DNA from: a virus
Length of the DNA stretch: 64,000 nt
Virus record (IMG/VR): IMGVR_UViG_3300021087_000857
Coordinates: 46,271 to 110,270 of that record
Direction: 5' to 3' (one strand)
Part shown: in pieces, positions 1-8,122 of the stretch
How the letters are laid out: each line of letters begins with the position of its first letter
How positions within the stretch are numbered: position 1 is the first letter of the stretch
Translations under genes and position numbers: made by a program
The notes under the pieces: generated by a model
Database searches by the model: none
Told to the model about the DNA's origin: nothing
What the model saw: only the letters and a program-made list of their open reading frames with translations

Positions 1-159
1 CATGCTAATCAATATTGTAAAACAATACAACGAAGTAGAAATACTGGAGCGTTTATTGTTCACATCAAAAAGAACAAAAGCAAAAAGAAAGAAGATACTA
101 AAGCAGAAAAGCCTAAAGTGGATTTATCTCCGTTGCTAAAAAAGTTCAATAGTCGTTGA
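1..159 (+). CDS. C-terminal end of an unidentified protein (partial)
   Basis: An open frame enters from the left edge and stops at TGA 157-159, giving 52 residues without a start. The tail is strongly basic (a Lys-rich run around residues 24-40) and ends in a hydrophobic-plus-basic stretch (LSPLLKKFNSR). No family can be assigned from this fragment. Its stop codon lies inside the -35 hexamer of the next promoter, as happens again at 7756, which fits a tightly packed genome. Confidence 0.5.
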   Translation, partial: HANQYCKTIQRSRNTGAFIVHIKKNKSKKKEDTKAEKPKVDLSPLLKKFNSR

Positions 160-183
160 CAAAACACATTATTATCATATAAT
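156..183 (+). promoter_or_regulatory. sigma70-type promoter
   Basis: TTGACA at 156-161 and TATAAT at 178-183 with a 16-bp spacer: perfect consensus hexamers. It would drive the small gene at 220 and thyX. The -35 contains the stop codon of the preceding gene. Confidence 0.75.
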
Positions 184-187
184 ATTA

Positions 188-195
188 TATAAATA
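188..195 (+). promoter_or_regulatory. T4-type late promoter motif
   Basis: TATAAATA, the exact T4 late promoter octamer, lies 25 nt before the GTG start at 220 and directly follows the sigma70 -10 box. This suggests early and late transcription from nearly the same point. Motif match only. Confidence 0.4.
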
Positions 196-219
196 TTAAT
201 TATAGACGGAGTAGTATTT

Positions 220-384
220 GTGATAAATGTTGACGCAATTAAAGAAAAGATTTACGGCAAAACTAAGATAGAGTTAGAAAGAGATAAACGATATGAATCT
301 AGGTGGGTTTGGTATCATACATTTCTTGCCGCAGAAATACTTGTTACTAATATTTTGTTAGTAATTATTATATTTAAACTATAA
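220..384 (+). CDS. small single-span membrane protein, unknown function
   Basis: A 54-residue frame starts with GTG 220 and is preceded by GGAG at 208-211, a good ribosome binding distance. Residues 1-30 are charged. Residues 31-52 form one hydrophobic segment (AAEILVTNILLVIIIF) ending in KL, so a C-terminal membrane anchor is likely. It sits just before thyX behind the promoter at 156-183. No family was recognised; tail-anchored proteins of this size are common in T4-like phages. Confidence 0.5.
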   Translation: MINVDAIKEKIYGKTKIELERDKRYESRWVWYHTFLAAEILVTNILLVIIIFKL

Positions 385-402
385 AAAGAGGAACCATATA
401 GA

Positions 403-1056
403 ATGCAAGTGAAACTAATATCACATAGTACAGCGCCTGCTGACACAGGGCTAGATAACTTACAAGAACTAATTGCCTTTTGTGCCAAAGTAAGTAACCC
501 TAACAATCAAATCAACAAAGAAACCAGTGAGAAACTAATTAGATATTTAATTAAGCATCAACACTGGAGCCCACTTGAGATGGTAAGTGCATGTTTAGAA
601 ATTGAAACAACTCGCGACATTGCACATCAAATAGTAAGACATAGAAGTTTTGCTTTTCAAGAGTTTAGTCAACGTTATGCTAACCCAGAAGAAATGGGCG
701 AGCAGTTTGTAACACGCGAATGTCGTTTACAAGATACAAAGAACAGGCAAAACAGTATTGATACTGATAATGATTATCTAAAAGAGCGTTGGGAAGATGA
801 ACAACTAAAAGTTATTATGCAGGCCGAAAAAGCATACAATTGGGCTATTAGTAATGGTATTGCTAAAGAACAAGCCCGTGTAGTATTGCCAGAAGGTAAC
901 ACTAAAACAAGATTATATATGAATGGCACAATTCGTAGTTGGGTACATTACATTGAATTACGTGGTGCAAATGGCACACAAAAAGAACATATGGAAATTG
1001 CACATGCTTGTGCTAAAGTAATTGCTGAAATATTTCCATTAGCAAAAGAACTTTGA
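403..1056 (+). CDS. thyX: flavin-dependent thymidylate synthase ThyX
   Basis: ThyX methylates dUMP to dTMP using methylene-tetrahydrofolate and FAD/NADPH, supplying dTTP for phage DNA synthesis. The signature starts at R79-H80-R81 and ends SQRY at 89-92, in the form RHRSFAFQEFSQRY. The canonical pattern is RHRxxSxNExSxRY, so the first Ser is Ala and the Asn is Gln here; S89 and the RY end are kept. At 217 residues it is of normal length. A GAGGAA Shine-Dalgarno lies 9 nt before ATG. The stop overlaps the next start (TGATG), so translation with the methyltransferase is probably coupled. Confidence 0.93.
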   Translation: MQVKLISHSTAPADTGLDNLQELIAFCAKVSNPNNQINKETSEKLIRYLIKHQHWSPLEMVSACLEIETTRDIAHQIVRHRSFAFQEFSQRYANPEEMGEQFVTRECRLQDTKNRQNSIDTDNDYLKERWEDEQLKVIMQAEKAYNWAISNGIAKEQARVVLPEGNTKTRLYMNGTIRSWVHYIELRGANGTQKEHMEIAHACAKVIAEIFPLAKEL

Positions 1057-1772
1057 TGAGAATAAACAAAAAAATAACAGATGATTTAGCAAACTTGATA
1101 CAAGAGCGTTACGGTATTGATGTTAAAGATTATCAATCTTTTTTACAATTACAATATGATATAGACGAAGCAGTTTTGGCTCGTTACTTTGGAGATACTA
1201 AAGAATCTGCAGATGCAAAAAAATACTGGAAACAACATCTAAAGTTTGAAACTCGTAAAACAGGCAGACAACTACTAGATAAGATTAATGCTTTGCAAGA
1301 ACAAAGTAAAGATCCATTTGAAATACTAGATGTTGGTTGTGGAGATAACGGATGGAAAGAGCATTTTGGTGAACAACTACTAGGAATTGATCCATTTAAT
1401 AAAAATGCTGATGTTCAATTAGGTATAGAACAATTTGCAAAAGAACGCCCATTTGTATCATGGGATATTGTATTAGTACTAGGCAGTATTAATTTTGGTG
1501 ATCAAGCAACAATTGAAGCTCAACTAGTATCTGCTGCCGGTCTAGTAAAACCGGGCGGTAAATTGTTCTTACGTGCTAATCCAGGTATCACACATATAAA
1601 TGAGTATGCAAAATGGGTTGATTTCTTTGATTGGACAGAGGAATATATAAAAGATGTTGCTAAACGACTTGGATTTACAGTAAACGAAATAGATTGGGAC
1701 CACCCACAAAGCGAGTTGGATGTTCCAAATGGCAATAGATATTACAGCGAATGGACTAAACATAGTGTTTAA
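1056..1772 (+). CDS. class I SAM-dependent methyltransferase
   Basis: A Rossmann-type methyltransferase. Motif I is seen as ILDVGCGDNG near residue 95, followed by an acidic strand end (LLGIDPFN). A KPGGKLFLRANPG segment near residue 170 matches the post-motif strand of methyltransferases. A TTG at 1053 is also in frame, but the ATG at 1056 overlaps the thyX stop and is preferred (238 residues). The N-terminal ~80 residues are helical and not assigned. The substrate is unknown; small molecule or protein are both possible. Confidence 0.75.
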   Translation: MRINKKITDDLANLIQERYGIDVKDYQSFLQLQYDIDEAVLARYFGDTKESADAKKYWKQHLKFETRKTGRQLLDKINALQEQSKDPFEILDVGCGDNGWKEHFGEQLLGIDPFNKNADVQLGIEQFAKERPFVSWDIVLVLGSINFGDQATIEAQLVSAAGLVKPGGKLFLRANPGITHINEYAKWVDFFDWTEEYIKDVAKRLGFTVNEIDWDHPQSELDVPNGNRYYSEWTKHSV

Positions 1773-1806
1773 CTAGTGTTTAATAGATTACAAATCGTGG
1801 TAAATA

Positions 1807-1862
1807 CATATAGTTTCCTATAGAGTTAATCTTAGGATTCTACTTTAAAAGGAAACTATATG
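1807..1862 (+). promoter_or_regulatory. RNA hairpin hiding the ribosome binding site and start codon of the protease gene
   Basis: Positions 1807-1819 (CATATAGTTTCCT) and 1850-1862 (AGGAAACTATATG) are a perfect 13-bp inverted repeat around a 30-nt loop. The 3' arm contains both the AGGAAA Shine-Dalgarno and the complete ATG at 1860-1862. The loop holds a smaller AATC/GATT pair. In this fold translation should be blocked. T4 uses such hairpins to silence early transcripts of late genes, and some heat-shock genes use them as thermosensors. Confidence 0.7.
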
Positions 1863-3122
1863 AAAAAGTCTAACCTCATCACGTTCTTCAAGAAACCATT
1901 AGTAAGAACAATATCAATAATCACAGTAGCATTCGTACTCAGCGTAGTAACAAATTCATATTATAGAGAAATACAAGAAAAGATACATGATGGCATTGGC
2001 TATGTGTATGATAAAAATGAAACTGTTGGGCAAGCAATATATGATGTAAATTCATTTCTATTTAATGGAGATGGATTTGATCAAGAGCGTAGAGCAAAAG
2101 AAACAATTTACGGAAACTTTGGTAAAGTAGTTGTACTAAGTGTATTTGCTCCAGATAATCCAGAACTTAATGGAATGTCAGGACGTGGCACTGGTTTTAT
2201 AATTGATGTTGACGATACTTCAGCAACAATTGTTACAAATCATCACGTAGTAGACTCATATATTAAACAACCAAGCATATTTAAAGTAAATGTACAAACT
2301 GCTATGCAAATGTGGTCTTATGAAGCAGAAGTTATTGGTCACGACATAGTAACTGATATAGCAGTTATTAAAATTTACAAGAAAGAAAATGAAGATTGGG
2401 AAGCTATAGAATGGGGCACCAAAGACGACTATAACACAGGAACACCTGTTGTTGTAATTGGACACGGTATGAGCATGTCTTGGACAAGTACACAAGGACA
2501 TGTTGTATACAGAGATAGATTTGGTATGCGTCCATATAACTTAATGTTACAAGTTGATGCAGTTATTAACCAAGGTAACAGTGGCGGTCCTATATTTAAT
2601 GACCGTGGACAAGTTATTGGTGTTGCTCAAAGTATTTACAGTCCGGGTAGATCAATTCCAGGTTGGGACGGTGTAGGAATGGCAGTAAGTGTGGAACAAG
2701 TAAAAAGAAGTGTTGACTTTATTCTAAGTCCACAATACCATGCTAAGGGTTATGTACCATATGCAGAGTTTCCATTTAGTCTTGGATCTTTCTTATTTGA
2801 AGAAATAAAGCATATACCAGACGAAGATAGACATTATGCTTATTTTGATTATACAAAGAAGAAACCAGATGCAGAACCTAATGTAGGTGAATTAGCAGGA
2901 CTCAAACAAGGCGATGTTCTAATAGAATTAAATGGTGAAAAGGTTGTTAACAGTTTTTCAGTATTACGTGAAACACTAAAAGCATTTCCAGGAGATGTTT
3001 GGTATGTTACTGTATTAAGAGGTGAAGAAGAATTAACAATAGAAGTAGCACTAAGTGAAATGGATATACAATCACTTAGAGATATCATTACTCAACGAGA
3101 AAAGAATCGTAGCGGCAAATAA
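1860..3122 (+). CDS. membrane-anchored HtrA/Deg-like trypsin-type serine protease with PDZ domain
   Basis: 420 residues. One transmembrane segment at about 16-33 is followed by a periplasm-facing chymotrypsin-fold domain. The catalytic triad is visible as H129 (TNHHVV), D166 (TDIAVI) and S241 (NQGNSGGP). A C-terminal PDZ domain spans about 330-410 (AGLKQGDVLIELNG). This is the DegS/DegP architecture, used for quality control or for cleaving specific envelope substrates. The start codon and Shine-Dalgarno are sequestered in the hairpin at 1807-1862, so expression is probably conditional. Whether it processes phage or host proteins is unknown. Confidence 0.88.
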   Translation: MKKSNLITFFKKPLVRTISIITVAFVLSVVTNSYYREIQEKIHDGIGYVYDKNETVGQAIYDVNSFLFNGDGFDQERRAKETIYGNFGKVVVLSVFAPDNPELNGMSGRGTGFIIDVDDTSATIVTNHHVVDSYIKQPSIFKVNVQTAMQMWSYEAEVIGHDIVTDIAVIKIYKKENEDWEAIEWGTKDDYNTGTPVVVIGHGMSMSWTSTQGHVVYRDRFGMRPYNLMLQVDAVINQGNSGGPIFNDRGQVIGVAQSIYSPGRSIPGWDGVGMAVSVEQVKRSVDFILSPQYHAKGYVPYAEFPFSLGSFLFEEIKHIPDEDRHYAYFDYTKKKPDAEPNVGELAGLKQGDVLIELNGEKVVNSFSVLRETLKAFPGDVWYVTVLRGEEELTIEVALSEMDIQSLRDIITQREKNRSGK

Positions 3123-3134
3123 CCTTTAAACAAG

Positions 3135-3163
3135 TTGACAACATAGTCAACATATCTTATAAT
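3135..3163 (+). promoter_or_regulatory. sigma70-type promoter
   Basis: TTGACA 3135-3140 and TATAAT 3158-3163 with a 17-bp spacer, just after the protease gene and 24 nt before the next start codon. Confidence 0.75.
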
Positions 3164-3186
3164 AATATAAACAATAAGGAGTAATT

Positions 3187-3540
3187 ATGAATTGTTTAGC
3201 ACTATCATTAGCAGTAACAATGCACCTTGGACTAGCAGGTGATTATAACTCATTACATCCACATGCAAGATGCGATGTTGATAATACAGTAGCCGGAATT
3301 TATTATAATAGTGAAGAAAACATAAGTGGTTACGTTGGATATCAATTTCAAATGCCACATGATATAGAGATTGAACTAGGTTGGGTTACAGGATATAATA
3401 TGGATAACAAGTATAATATATCCCCTATGTTTAGAATAGTCAAAGATAATTGGTTTATTACACCAGCATATGAGTCAGGACCTGATGAAAAATGGGGTGT
3501 AGCCATTGGTTTTGAAATACCTATTTACAAAAATAATTAA
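3187..3540 (+). CDS. small secreted, possibly beta-barrel-like protein
   Basis: 117 residues starting with a short signal-peptide-like segment (LALSLAVTMHLGLAG). The rest alternates polar and aromatic residues in strand-like repeats (ISGYVGYQFQ, IEIELGWVTGY, KWGVAIGFEIPIY), as in small outer-membrane barrels. It has its own promoter (3135-3163) and terminator (3551-3577), so it is a single-gene unit. AAGGAG lies 8 nt before the ATG. The family is not identified. Confidence 0.6.
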   Translation: MNCLALSLAVTMHLGLAGDYNSLHPHARCDVDNTVAGIYYNSEENISGYVGYQFQMPHDIEIELGWVTGYNMDNKYNISPMFRIVKDNWFITPAYESGPDEKWGVAIGFEIPIYKNN

Positions 3541-3550
3541 ATTAAGTTAA

Positions 3551-3577
3551 AAACCCTTGTAAAATAAGGGTTTTTTT
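3551..3577 (+). terminator. rho-independent terminator
   Basis: AAACCCTT (3551-3558) pairs with AAGGGTTT (3566-3573), followed by a run of T to 3577. The same AACCCTT/AAGGGTT stem recurs on the minus strand at 35.7, 58.2 and 60.2 kb. Confidence 0.85.
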
Positions 3578-3600
3578 ATGGCTTTTTTACCTATAAAAGG

Positions 3601-3629
3601 TTGACAGGTAAGACGTCTTACTGTATACT
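3601..3629 (+). promoter_or_regulatory. sigma70-type promoter with a palindrome in its spacer
   Basis: TTGACA 3601-3606 and TATACT 3624-3629, 17-bp spacer. The spacer holds a perfect 12-bp palindrome TAAGACGTCTTA (3609-3620), a likely operator. Confidence 0.7.
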
Positions 3630-3661
3630 GTAAGTATAGTTAATAAAAAAGGAGACGCAAA

Positions 3662-3865
3662 ATGAATACATTTTTAAACATATTAGGCGGAATTTTGTTA
3701 TTTGGTGGGCTTATGGCTATAGCTGGTTCAGGTAACGATTGTGACGGTAAGTGTATGGAAACTGCAAATACCTTGGGTGAAATGCTAGTAGTAGCATTTT
3801 TTGGATTAATAGCAATGGGAGTAGGTGGTTACTTATTTGCCATAGCAAACGGAAAGGGTAATTAA
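3662..3865 (+). CDS. small two-span membrane protein
   Basis: 67 residues with two hydrophobic segments, about 5-24 (ILGGILLFGGLMAIAGSG) and 44-62 (LVVAFFGLIAMGVGGYLFAIA). They are joined by a short polar loop with two Cys (NDCDGKCME). AAGGAGACG precedes the ATG. It is transcribed from the palindrome-containing promoter at 3601. A holin or other envelope protein is possible, but there is no family evidence. Confidence 0.6.
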   Translation: MNTFLNILGGILLFGGLMAIAGSGNDCDGKCMETANTLGEMLVVAFFGLIAMGVGGYLFAIANGKGN

Positions 3866-3868
3866 ATA

Positions 3869-3897
3869 TTGACTATTATACAGAGTTGTATTATAAT
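3869..3897 (+). promoter_or_regulatory. sigma70-type promoter
   Basis: TTGACT 3869-3874 and TATAAT 3892-3897, 17-bp spacer, in front of the MoxR/VWA operon. Confidence 0.7.
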
Positions 3898-3961
3898 AGT
3901 AATATAAGTTATGCCAAAGAAGAAACAAATTTTATCACCATTAGAAGAAGGAAGTGAAAAT

Positions 3962-5086
3962 ATGAAAACTGCGATAAGTGAATCAAGAACTGTAAAAATT
4001 AGTGAGGCAACTACCCTCATTACACGAGCTTTTAAAAAGAAGCGTCCTGTATTTTTATGGGGTCCTCCAGGAATTGGTAAATCAGAACTAGTTAAAGAAA
4101 TTGGCGACTCGGGTGCATTAGGTAAAACTCATGTAATTGATATGCGTCTTGCATTGTTTGAGCCTACTGATTTGCGAGGCTATCCTGTACCAAATGTTGA
4201 AACAGGTGTTATGCAATGGTTACCACCTGCAGATTTGCCAAGTAAAGAATTGGCTAAGAAGTATGATACAGTTATTGTATTCTTAGATGAAATGAACTCA
4301 GCGGCACCTAGTGTGCAGGCGGCGGGTTACCAGTTAATCCTTAACAGACGTATTGGACAATACGAACTGCCAGACAATGTTGTAATGATTGCTGCAGGTA
4401 ATAGGGAAACTGACAAAGGTGTTACTTACAGAATGCCTAAGCCACTTGAAAATCGTTTTGTTCACTTTGAACTTAGAGTTGATTTCCAAGATTGGTTGAA
4501 CTGGGCAGTAATGCACGAAGTTAATCCTGATGTAGTTGGTTACTTGTCATTTGCAAAAGGCGACTTATATAACTTTGATCCTCAATCAAGTTCAAGAGGA
4601 TTTGCTACGCCAAGAGCTTGGACATTTACTTCAGAACTACTTGAAGGTGAAGACGACTTGTCAGATAGTTTACAAACTGATATGGTAGCAGGTTGTGTTG
4701 GCGAAGGTATTGCAGTTAAGTTTATGGCACATAGAAAGATTGCAGGAGACCTTCCTGTTCCAGAAGATGTGCTAGATGCTAAAGTTAAAAAGATTGATAC
4801 TACTGAAGTATCGGCAATGTATGCATTGGCTACATCACTATGTTATGAACTACGTGATAGATTTATTACTGGTGAAAAAGCAGGTGCTGATAGCAAGCAG
4901 ATGGAAAAGTACCACAAGAGCTTTTCAAACTTTATCAGCTTTATGATGGATAACATGGAAACTGAAATGGTTGTTATGGCATCAAGAATTGCAATGCAAC
5001 AATACAAGTTGGTTCCTAAGCAAAAGAAAATTGAACGTTTTGAAGAATACTTTAACCGTTATGGACGTTTGGTACTTGACGCTTAA
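3962..5086 (+). CDS. MoxR-family AAA+ ATPase
   Basis: A MoxR-like ATPase that, with VWA-domain partners, remodels or matures other proteins. Walker A is GPPGIGKSE near residues 34-42 and Walker B is VIVFLDEMNSA near 98-108. Later come the AGNRE sensor segment and an ENRF arginine-finger region. An upstream ATG at 3911 is in frame, but it would lie only about 7 nt after the expected transcription start and has no Shine-Dalgarno. ATG 3962 follows AAGGAAG and is chosen (374 residues). The next gene encodes its VWA partner 20 nt downstream, the usual arrangement. Confidence 0.88.
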   Translation: MKTAISESRTVKISEATTLITRAFKKKRPVFLWGPPGIGKSELVKEIGDSGALGKTHVIDMRLALFEPTDLRGYPVPNVETGVMQWLPPADLPSKELAKKYDTVIVFLDEMNSAAPSVQAAGYQLILNRRIGQYELPDNVVMIAAGNRETDKGVTYRMPKPLENRFVHFELRVDFQDWLNWAVMHEVNPDVVGYLSFAKGDLYNFDPQSSSRGFATPRAWTFTSELLEGEDDLSDSLQTDMVAGCVGEGIAVKFMAHRKIAGDLPVPEDVLDAKVKKIDTTEVSAMYALATSLCYELRDRFITGEKAGADSKQMEKYHKSFSNFISFMMDNMETEMVVMASRIAMQQYKLVPKQKKIERFEEYFNRYGRLVLDA

Positions 5087-5106
5087 TTTAACAGTAGGAA
5101 AATAAA

Positions 5107-6279
5107 ATGAACAAAACAGCAGAAGAAAGAATTACCCAGTCCAGAGTTAGGTTGCTATTAACTAAACCTTTCTTTGGGCAACTAGCGGTAAGATTAAAAA
5201 TTGAAGATGCAAGTTCATATTTGCCTACTGCGGCAACAGATGGTAGAAGGTTTATGTTCAATAGAGAGTTTGTTGATTCTCTAAATGATGAGATGCTTGA
5301 CTTTTTAGTAGGACATGAAGTATTGCATTGTGTGTTTGATCACATGCAGGCACGTGGTGATCGTAAGCCTCAACTATTTAATGCGGCGGCTGACTATAAC
5401 ATTAACATGACGCTTGTAGAACAAAACATAGGTAAGCCAATTACTGAAGATAAACTAGAAGGCGGCAAGATTTGTTTGGACTGGAAATATCAAGGTTGGA
5501 ACAGTTATGAGATATATGATGACTTGCTAAAGACTCAGCAAGATGCTAAAGGCATGGATGTGCATATGGACGAAATACAACCCGGTGACGAAGATGGCGA
5601 AGGTGGTCAAGGTGTTGAAATGTCTGAAGAAGAAAAGAAAGCATTAGCAGACGAAATTAAGCAGGCTACTATCCAAGCGGCACAGGCGGCAGGTGAAGGT
5701 GTACCAGATGTAATTAAACGTATGATCAGTGAATTAGTTGCACCTAAAATGGATTGGAGAGACATACTAAGAACTCAATTAGAAAGTTCACTTAAAAATG
5801 ATTTTACTTTTATGCGTCCTAGTAAAAGAAGTGGTGAAGTTATTTTTCCAGGTATGAACAAAGACGAAGAACTTAATATTGCAATTGGACTTGATACTTC
5901 AGGTAGTATTAGTCAAGATATGTTACGTGATTTCCTTAGTGAAGTACAAGGCATTATGGATCAATATCAAAGTTACAATGTACATATCTTTCAATTTGAT
6001 ACAGATGTGTATGGTGCAGATGACTTTACTAGTGATGATGGTCGTACAATGGATGAATACCAACTTAAAGGTGGAGGTGGTACAGACTTTGATGTAGTGT
6101 TTAATTACTTAGAACAGTATAACATTGAACCCGATCAACTTGTTATGTTCACAGACGGCTATCCTTGGGGTAGTTGGGGTAATGCAGATTACTGTGATAC
6201 ACTTTTTGTTATTCACGGTGATAAGCAAAAAAGAATTCAATCACCATTTGGAGTTACAGTACATTATGAAGCAGCTTAA
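5107..6279 (+). CDS. metallopeptidase-like plus VWA-like (CoxE/DUF2201 type) protein, MoxR partner
   Basis: 390 residues in two parts. The N-terminal putative metallopeptidase domain has a zinc-binding HEVLH at 70-74. A glutamate/glycine-rich linker sits near 160-180. The C-terminal VWA-like domain has a MIDAS DxSGS motif (LDTSGSIS) near 262-268 and a later GGGGTDFD. This is the standard partner of MoxR ATPases, encoded directly upstream. Pairs of this kind are known to activate or chelate cofactors in other proteins; the target here is unknown. The last 14 nt overlap the next start. Confidence 0.82.
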   Translation: MNKTAEERITQSRVRLLLTKPFFGQLAVRLKIEDASSYLPTAATDGRRFMFNREFVDSLNDEMLDFLVGHEVLHCVFDHMQARGDRKPQLFNAAADYNINMTLVEQNIGKPITEDKLEGGKICLDWKYQGWNSYEIYDDLLKTQQDAKGMDVHMDEIQPGDEDGEGGQGVEMSEEEKKALADEIKQATIQAAQAAGEGVPDVIKRMISELVAPKMDWRDILRTQLESSLKNDFTFMRPSKRSGEVIFPGMNKDEELNIAIGLDTSGSISQDMLRDFLSEVQGIMDQYQSYNVHIFQFDTDVYGADDFTSDDGRTMDEYQLKGGGGTDFDVVFNYLEQYNIEPDQLVMFTDGYPWGSWGNADYCDTLFVIHGDKQKRIQSPFGVTVHYEAA

Positions 6280-7417
6280 ACTATTAGCAATACTACTTTG
6301 TATGGCACTTCCTGCTCATGCAAAAGTTAAATCTAACGATATTACTTTTCCAGGTAATTTTTATACAGATGATATAAAATCATGTGAAGCAGTACAACCT
6401 GTATCATTTACTAATAATAGAACTGTTAATATCATGGAAGGGTTAATTGGTTATGATTGGCATGCTGATCACTCAACAAATAGCAACTCACGTGATGTTC
6501 ATCATCGAAATATAACTGTACCAATGAATATGTTAATGGCGGCAACACATAAAGCACTTGGCAATAACATTCAGTCTGAAATAGAAAATGCTAAAAACTT
6601 GTTATTAGATTTAGCTAAAGCAGATACTTTGTACGATAGTATTGGCTATATTGAAGTAAAAAAGAAACCTGATTGCTATGCCGGTGGAGATGTAAATGCA
6701 CCTTGTTGGTATCATGAATATGAATTTGCAAGAAATGTATTTTCAAATTACATGATTACTGCATTGTGGCTAAAAAATGAATTAAACGAACAAGAATTTA
6801 AACTTGTAAACAAGTATATCAAAAAGATGTACAAAAAGTTTATAAAGCCAACAGAATTTAAAAGTCAAGAACAAGGTTTCTATGCTATGGCTAACGGTGG
6901 CACATCAGTATTAGTTTATGCATCTTGGACAGATAATAAGAAACTTGCCGCAAAAGAAATAAATTTTAGATTTAAAGAAATGAACAGGCTATTTTATGAA
7001 GATGGTTATATCAATAATAATTCATTTAGAGGATATAGAGCTCAATGGTATCATTCTTATGGGTTAGACATTGCACTTGGTTATGTTTATATTGCTGAGT
7101 TATGGGGTGCAGAAGTACCAACTAAATTACAAAACAAATTAGTTAAAGCATCTAAATTAGTTAATCTTGCAATAACTGATTGGGACAAGTTTAAAAGTAG
7201 AAAGTATATTGGTGAAAATCACAATGCACTTAATAATCCAGCAGATGCTATAAAACATACTCACCAATTTGCAATTGCAATAGATACACTAATGCTAGAA
7301 GTAACCAACGTAGAACTAGAGTACGATCCTAAATATCTTGGAAAAAGAAAGTATCAAATTACACAATCCTATGGAATAGATGAATTAATAGGATTTCCGT
7401 CAGGATGTATACAATGA
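6266..7417 (+). CDS. secreted alginate-lyase-like (PL5-type) polysaccharide lyase
   Basis: 383 residues beginning with a clear signal peptide (MKQLKLLAILLCMALPAHA, cleaved after AHA). An in-frame start at 6125 would sit deep in the preceding gene and is rejected. The segment DGYINNNSFRGYRAQWYHSY, followed by IALGYVYIAELWG, resembles the alginate lyase core (DGxxxxEExRGxRAxxYHxxxL..AEL), consistent with an all-helical toroid. It may degrade host or biofilm exopolysaccharide. The assignment rests on this partial motif likeness, so it is moderate. Confidence 0.5.
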   Translation: MKQLKLLAILLCMALPAHAKVKSNDITFPGNFYTDDIKSCEAVQPVSFTNNRTVNIMEGLIGYDWHADHSTNSNSRDVHHRNITVPMNMLMAATHKALGNNIQSEIENAKNLLLDLAKADTLYDSIGYIEVKKKPDCYAGGDVNAPCWYHEYEFARNVFSNYMITALWLKNELNEQEFKLVNKYIKKMYKKFIKPTEFKSQEQGFYAMANGGTSVLVYASWTDNKKLAAKEINFRFKEMNRLFYEDGYINNNSFRGYRAQWYHSYGLDIALGYVYIAELWGAEVPTKLQNKLVKASKLVNLAITDWDKFKSRKYIGENHNALNNPADAIKHTHQFAIAIDTLMLEVTNVELEYDPKYLGKRKYQITQSYGIDELIGFPSGCIQ

Positions 7418-7758
7418 CAGCACCGTTATATAAACTAGGACTAACACCTAAACTAGTAGACGAAGATACAATAGATATTAGCGAGTTTGATCCTAGGCAA
7501 AGAACAAATATTAGGTTATATGGATTGGAATGTAAAGATTGGACTCCATTAATGATTAGTGATTATAAAAGAAAATGGGCATCGACTAGTACACCAGTAG
7601 TAGTGTTTGACTATGATGGTGCTCTAAAGTGGTGCAAAAAACATTTATATCATCATACTTTTAATGTTATAAAGTGGTCAAATCCAGACGATAGCCATAC
7701 AGTACATTTTGAAAAAGAAGAAGATGCAATGCTATTTAAATTAGCGTTTAGTGGTTGA
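7414..7758 (+). CDS. unknown protein
   Basis: 114 residues from ATG 7414, which overlaps the previous stop as ATGA; an in-frame ATG at 7405 is less likely. It is rich in Trp and Lys (GLECKDWTPLMISDYKRKWAS), with a FEKEEDAMLFKLAFSG end that resembles the C-terminal helix of small ferredoxin-like phage proteins. The following gene product ends similarly (FESKQDIEQFNKNLY), so the two may be distant relatives. Function unknown. Confidence 0.6.
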   Translation: MTAPLYKLGLTPKLVDEDTIDISEFDPRQRTNIRLYGLECKDWTPLMISDYKRKWASTSTPVVVFDYDGALKWCKKHLYHHTFNVIKWSNPDDSHTVHFEKEEDAMLFKLAFSG

Positions 7759-7783
7759 CATAACCACTTTACTATCATATAAT
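7751..7783 (+). promoter_or_regulatory. sigma70-type promoter with a dyad over the -35
   Basis: TTGACA 7755-7760 and TATAAT 7778-7783, 17-bp spacer. GTGGTT (7751-7756) and AACCAC (7762-7767) form an inverted repeat around the -35, a possible repressor site. The -35 includes the stop codon of the gene upstream. Confidence 0.7.
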
Positions 7784-7792
7784 AATACAATT

Positions 7793-8122
7793 ATGGGAAT
7801 GGTTAAAAAAGTGAAAGAATCAGAGAATAAAATAAAATTAGTTAATAATGGCGGAAGCCTAAGTGAAACAGACTTGCAATTAATTGCAGGTACAGAATTA
7901 GTTATAAACATGATGAGAAATAGATTATGTGTGGTAACTAATAACAATGACATAGCCTGGCAAGATCTAATGATAGATGTACAGGGCTTATATCATATTA
8001 GACCGTTAGATAAGTCTAAAAGAGTATATCAGCTATGGTTTGAATCCAAGCAAGATATAGAGCAATTTAATAAGAATCTTTATGTTAGTAAGTTAAGCAA
8101 TACCGCACACGAACCGGCATAA
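7793..8122 (+). CDS. unknown protein
   Basis: The frame is open from 7751, but the promoter -10 ends at 7783, so translation must begin later. ATG 7793 or 7799 are the candidates, and 7793 gives 109 residues. There is no strong Shine-Dalgarno, so the message may be nearly leaderless. Sequence features are a Lys-rich start, a ENKIKLVNNGG segment, and FESKQDIEQF near the end. No family was recognised. Confidence 0.5.
   Translation: MGMVKKVKESENKIKLVNNGGSLSETDLQLIAGTELVINMMRNRLCVVTNNNDIAWQDLMIDVQGLYHIRPLDKSKRVYQLWFESKQDIEQFNKNLYVSKLSNTAHEPA

Noticed and set aside
3911-3961. N-terminal extension of the MoxR ATPase
   Set aside because: It lies only about 7 nt after the expected transcription start and has no ribosome binding site; ATG 3962 has one.
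6125-6265. Long N-terminal extension of the alginate-lyase-like protein
   Set aside because: It would overlap the VWA gene by 155 nt and hide a clear signal peptide that begins at 6266.
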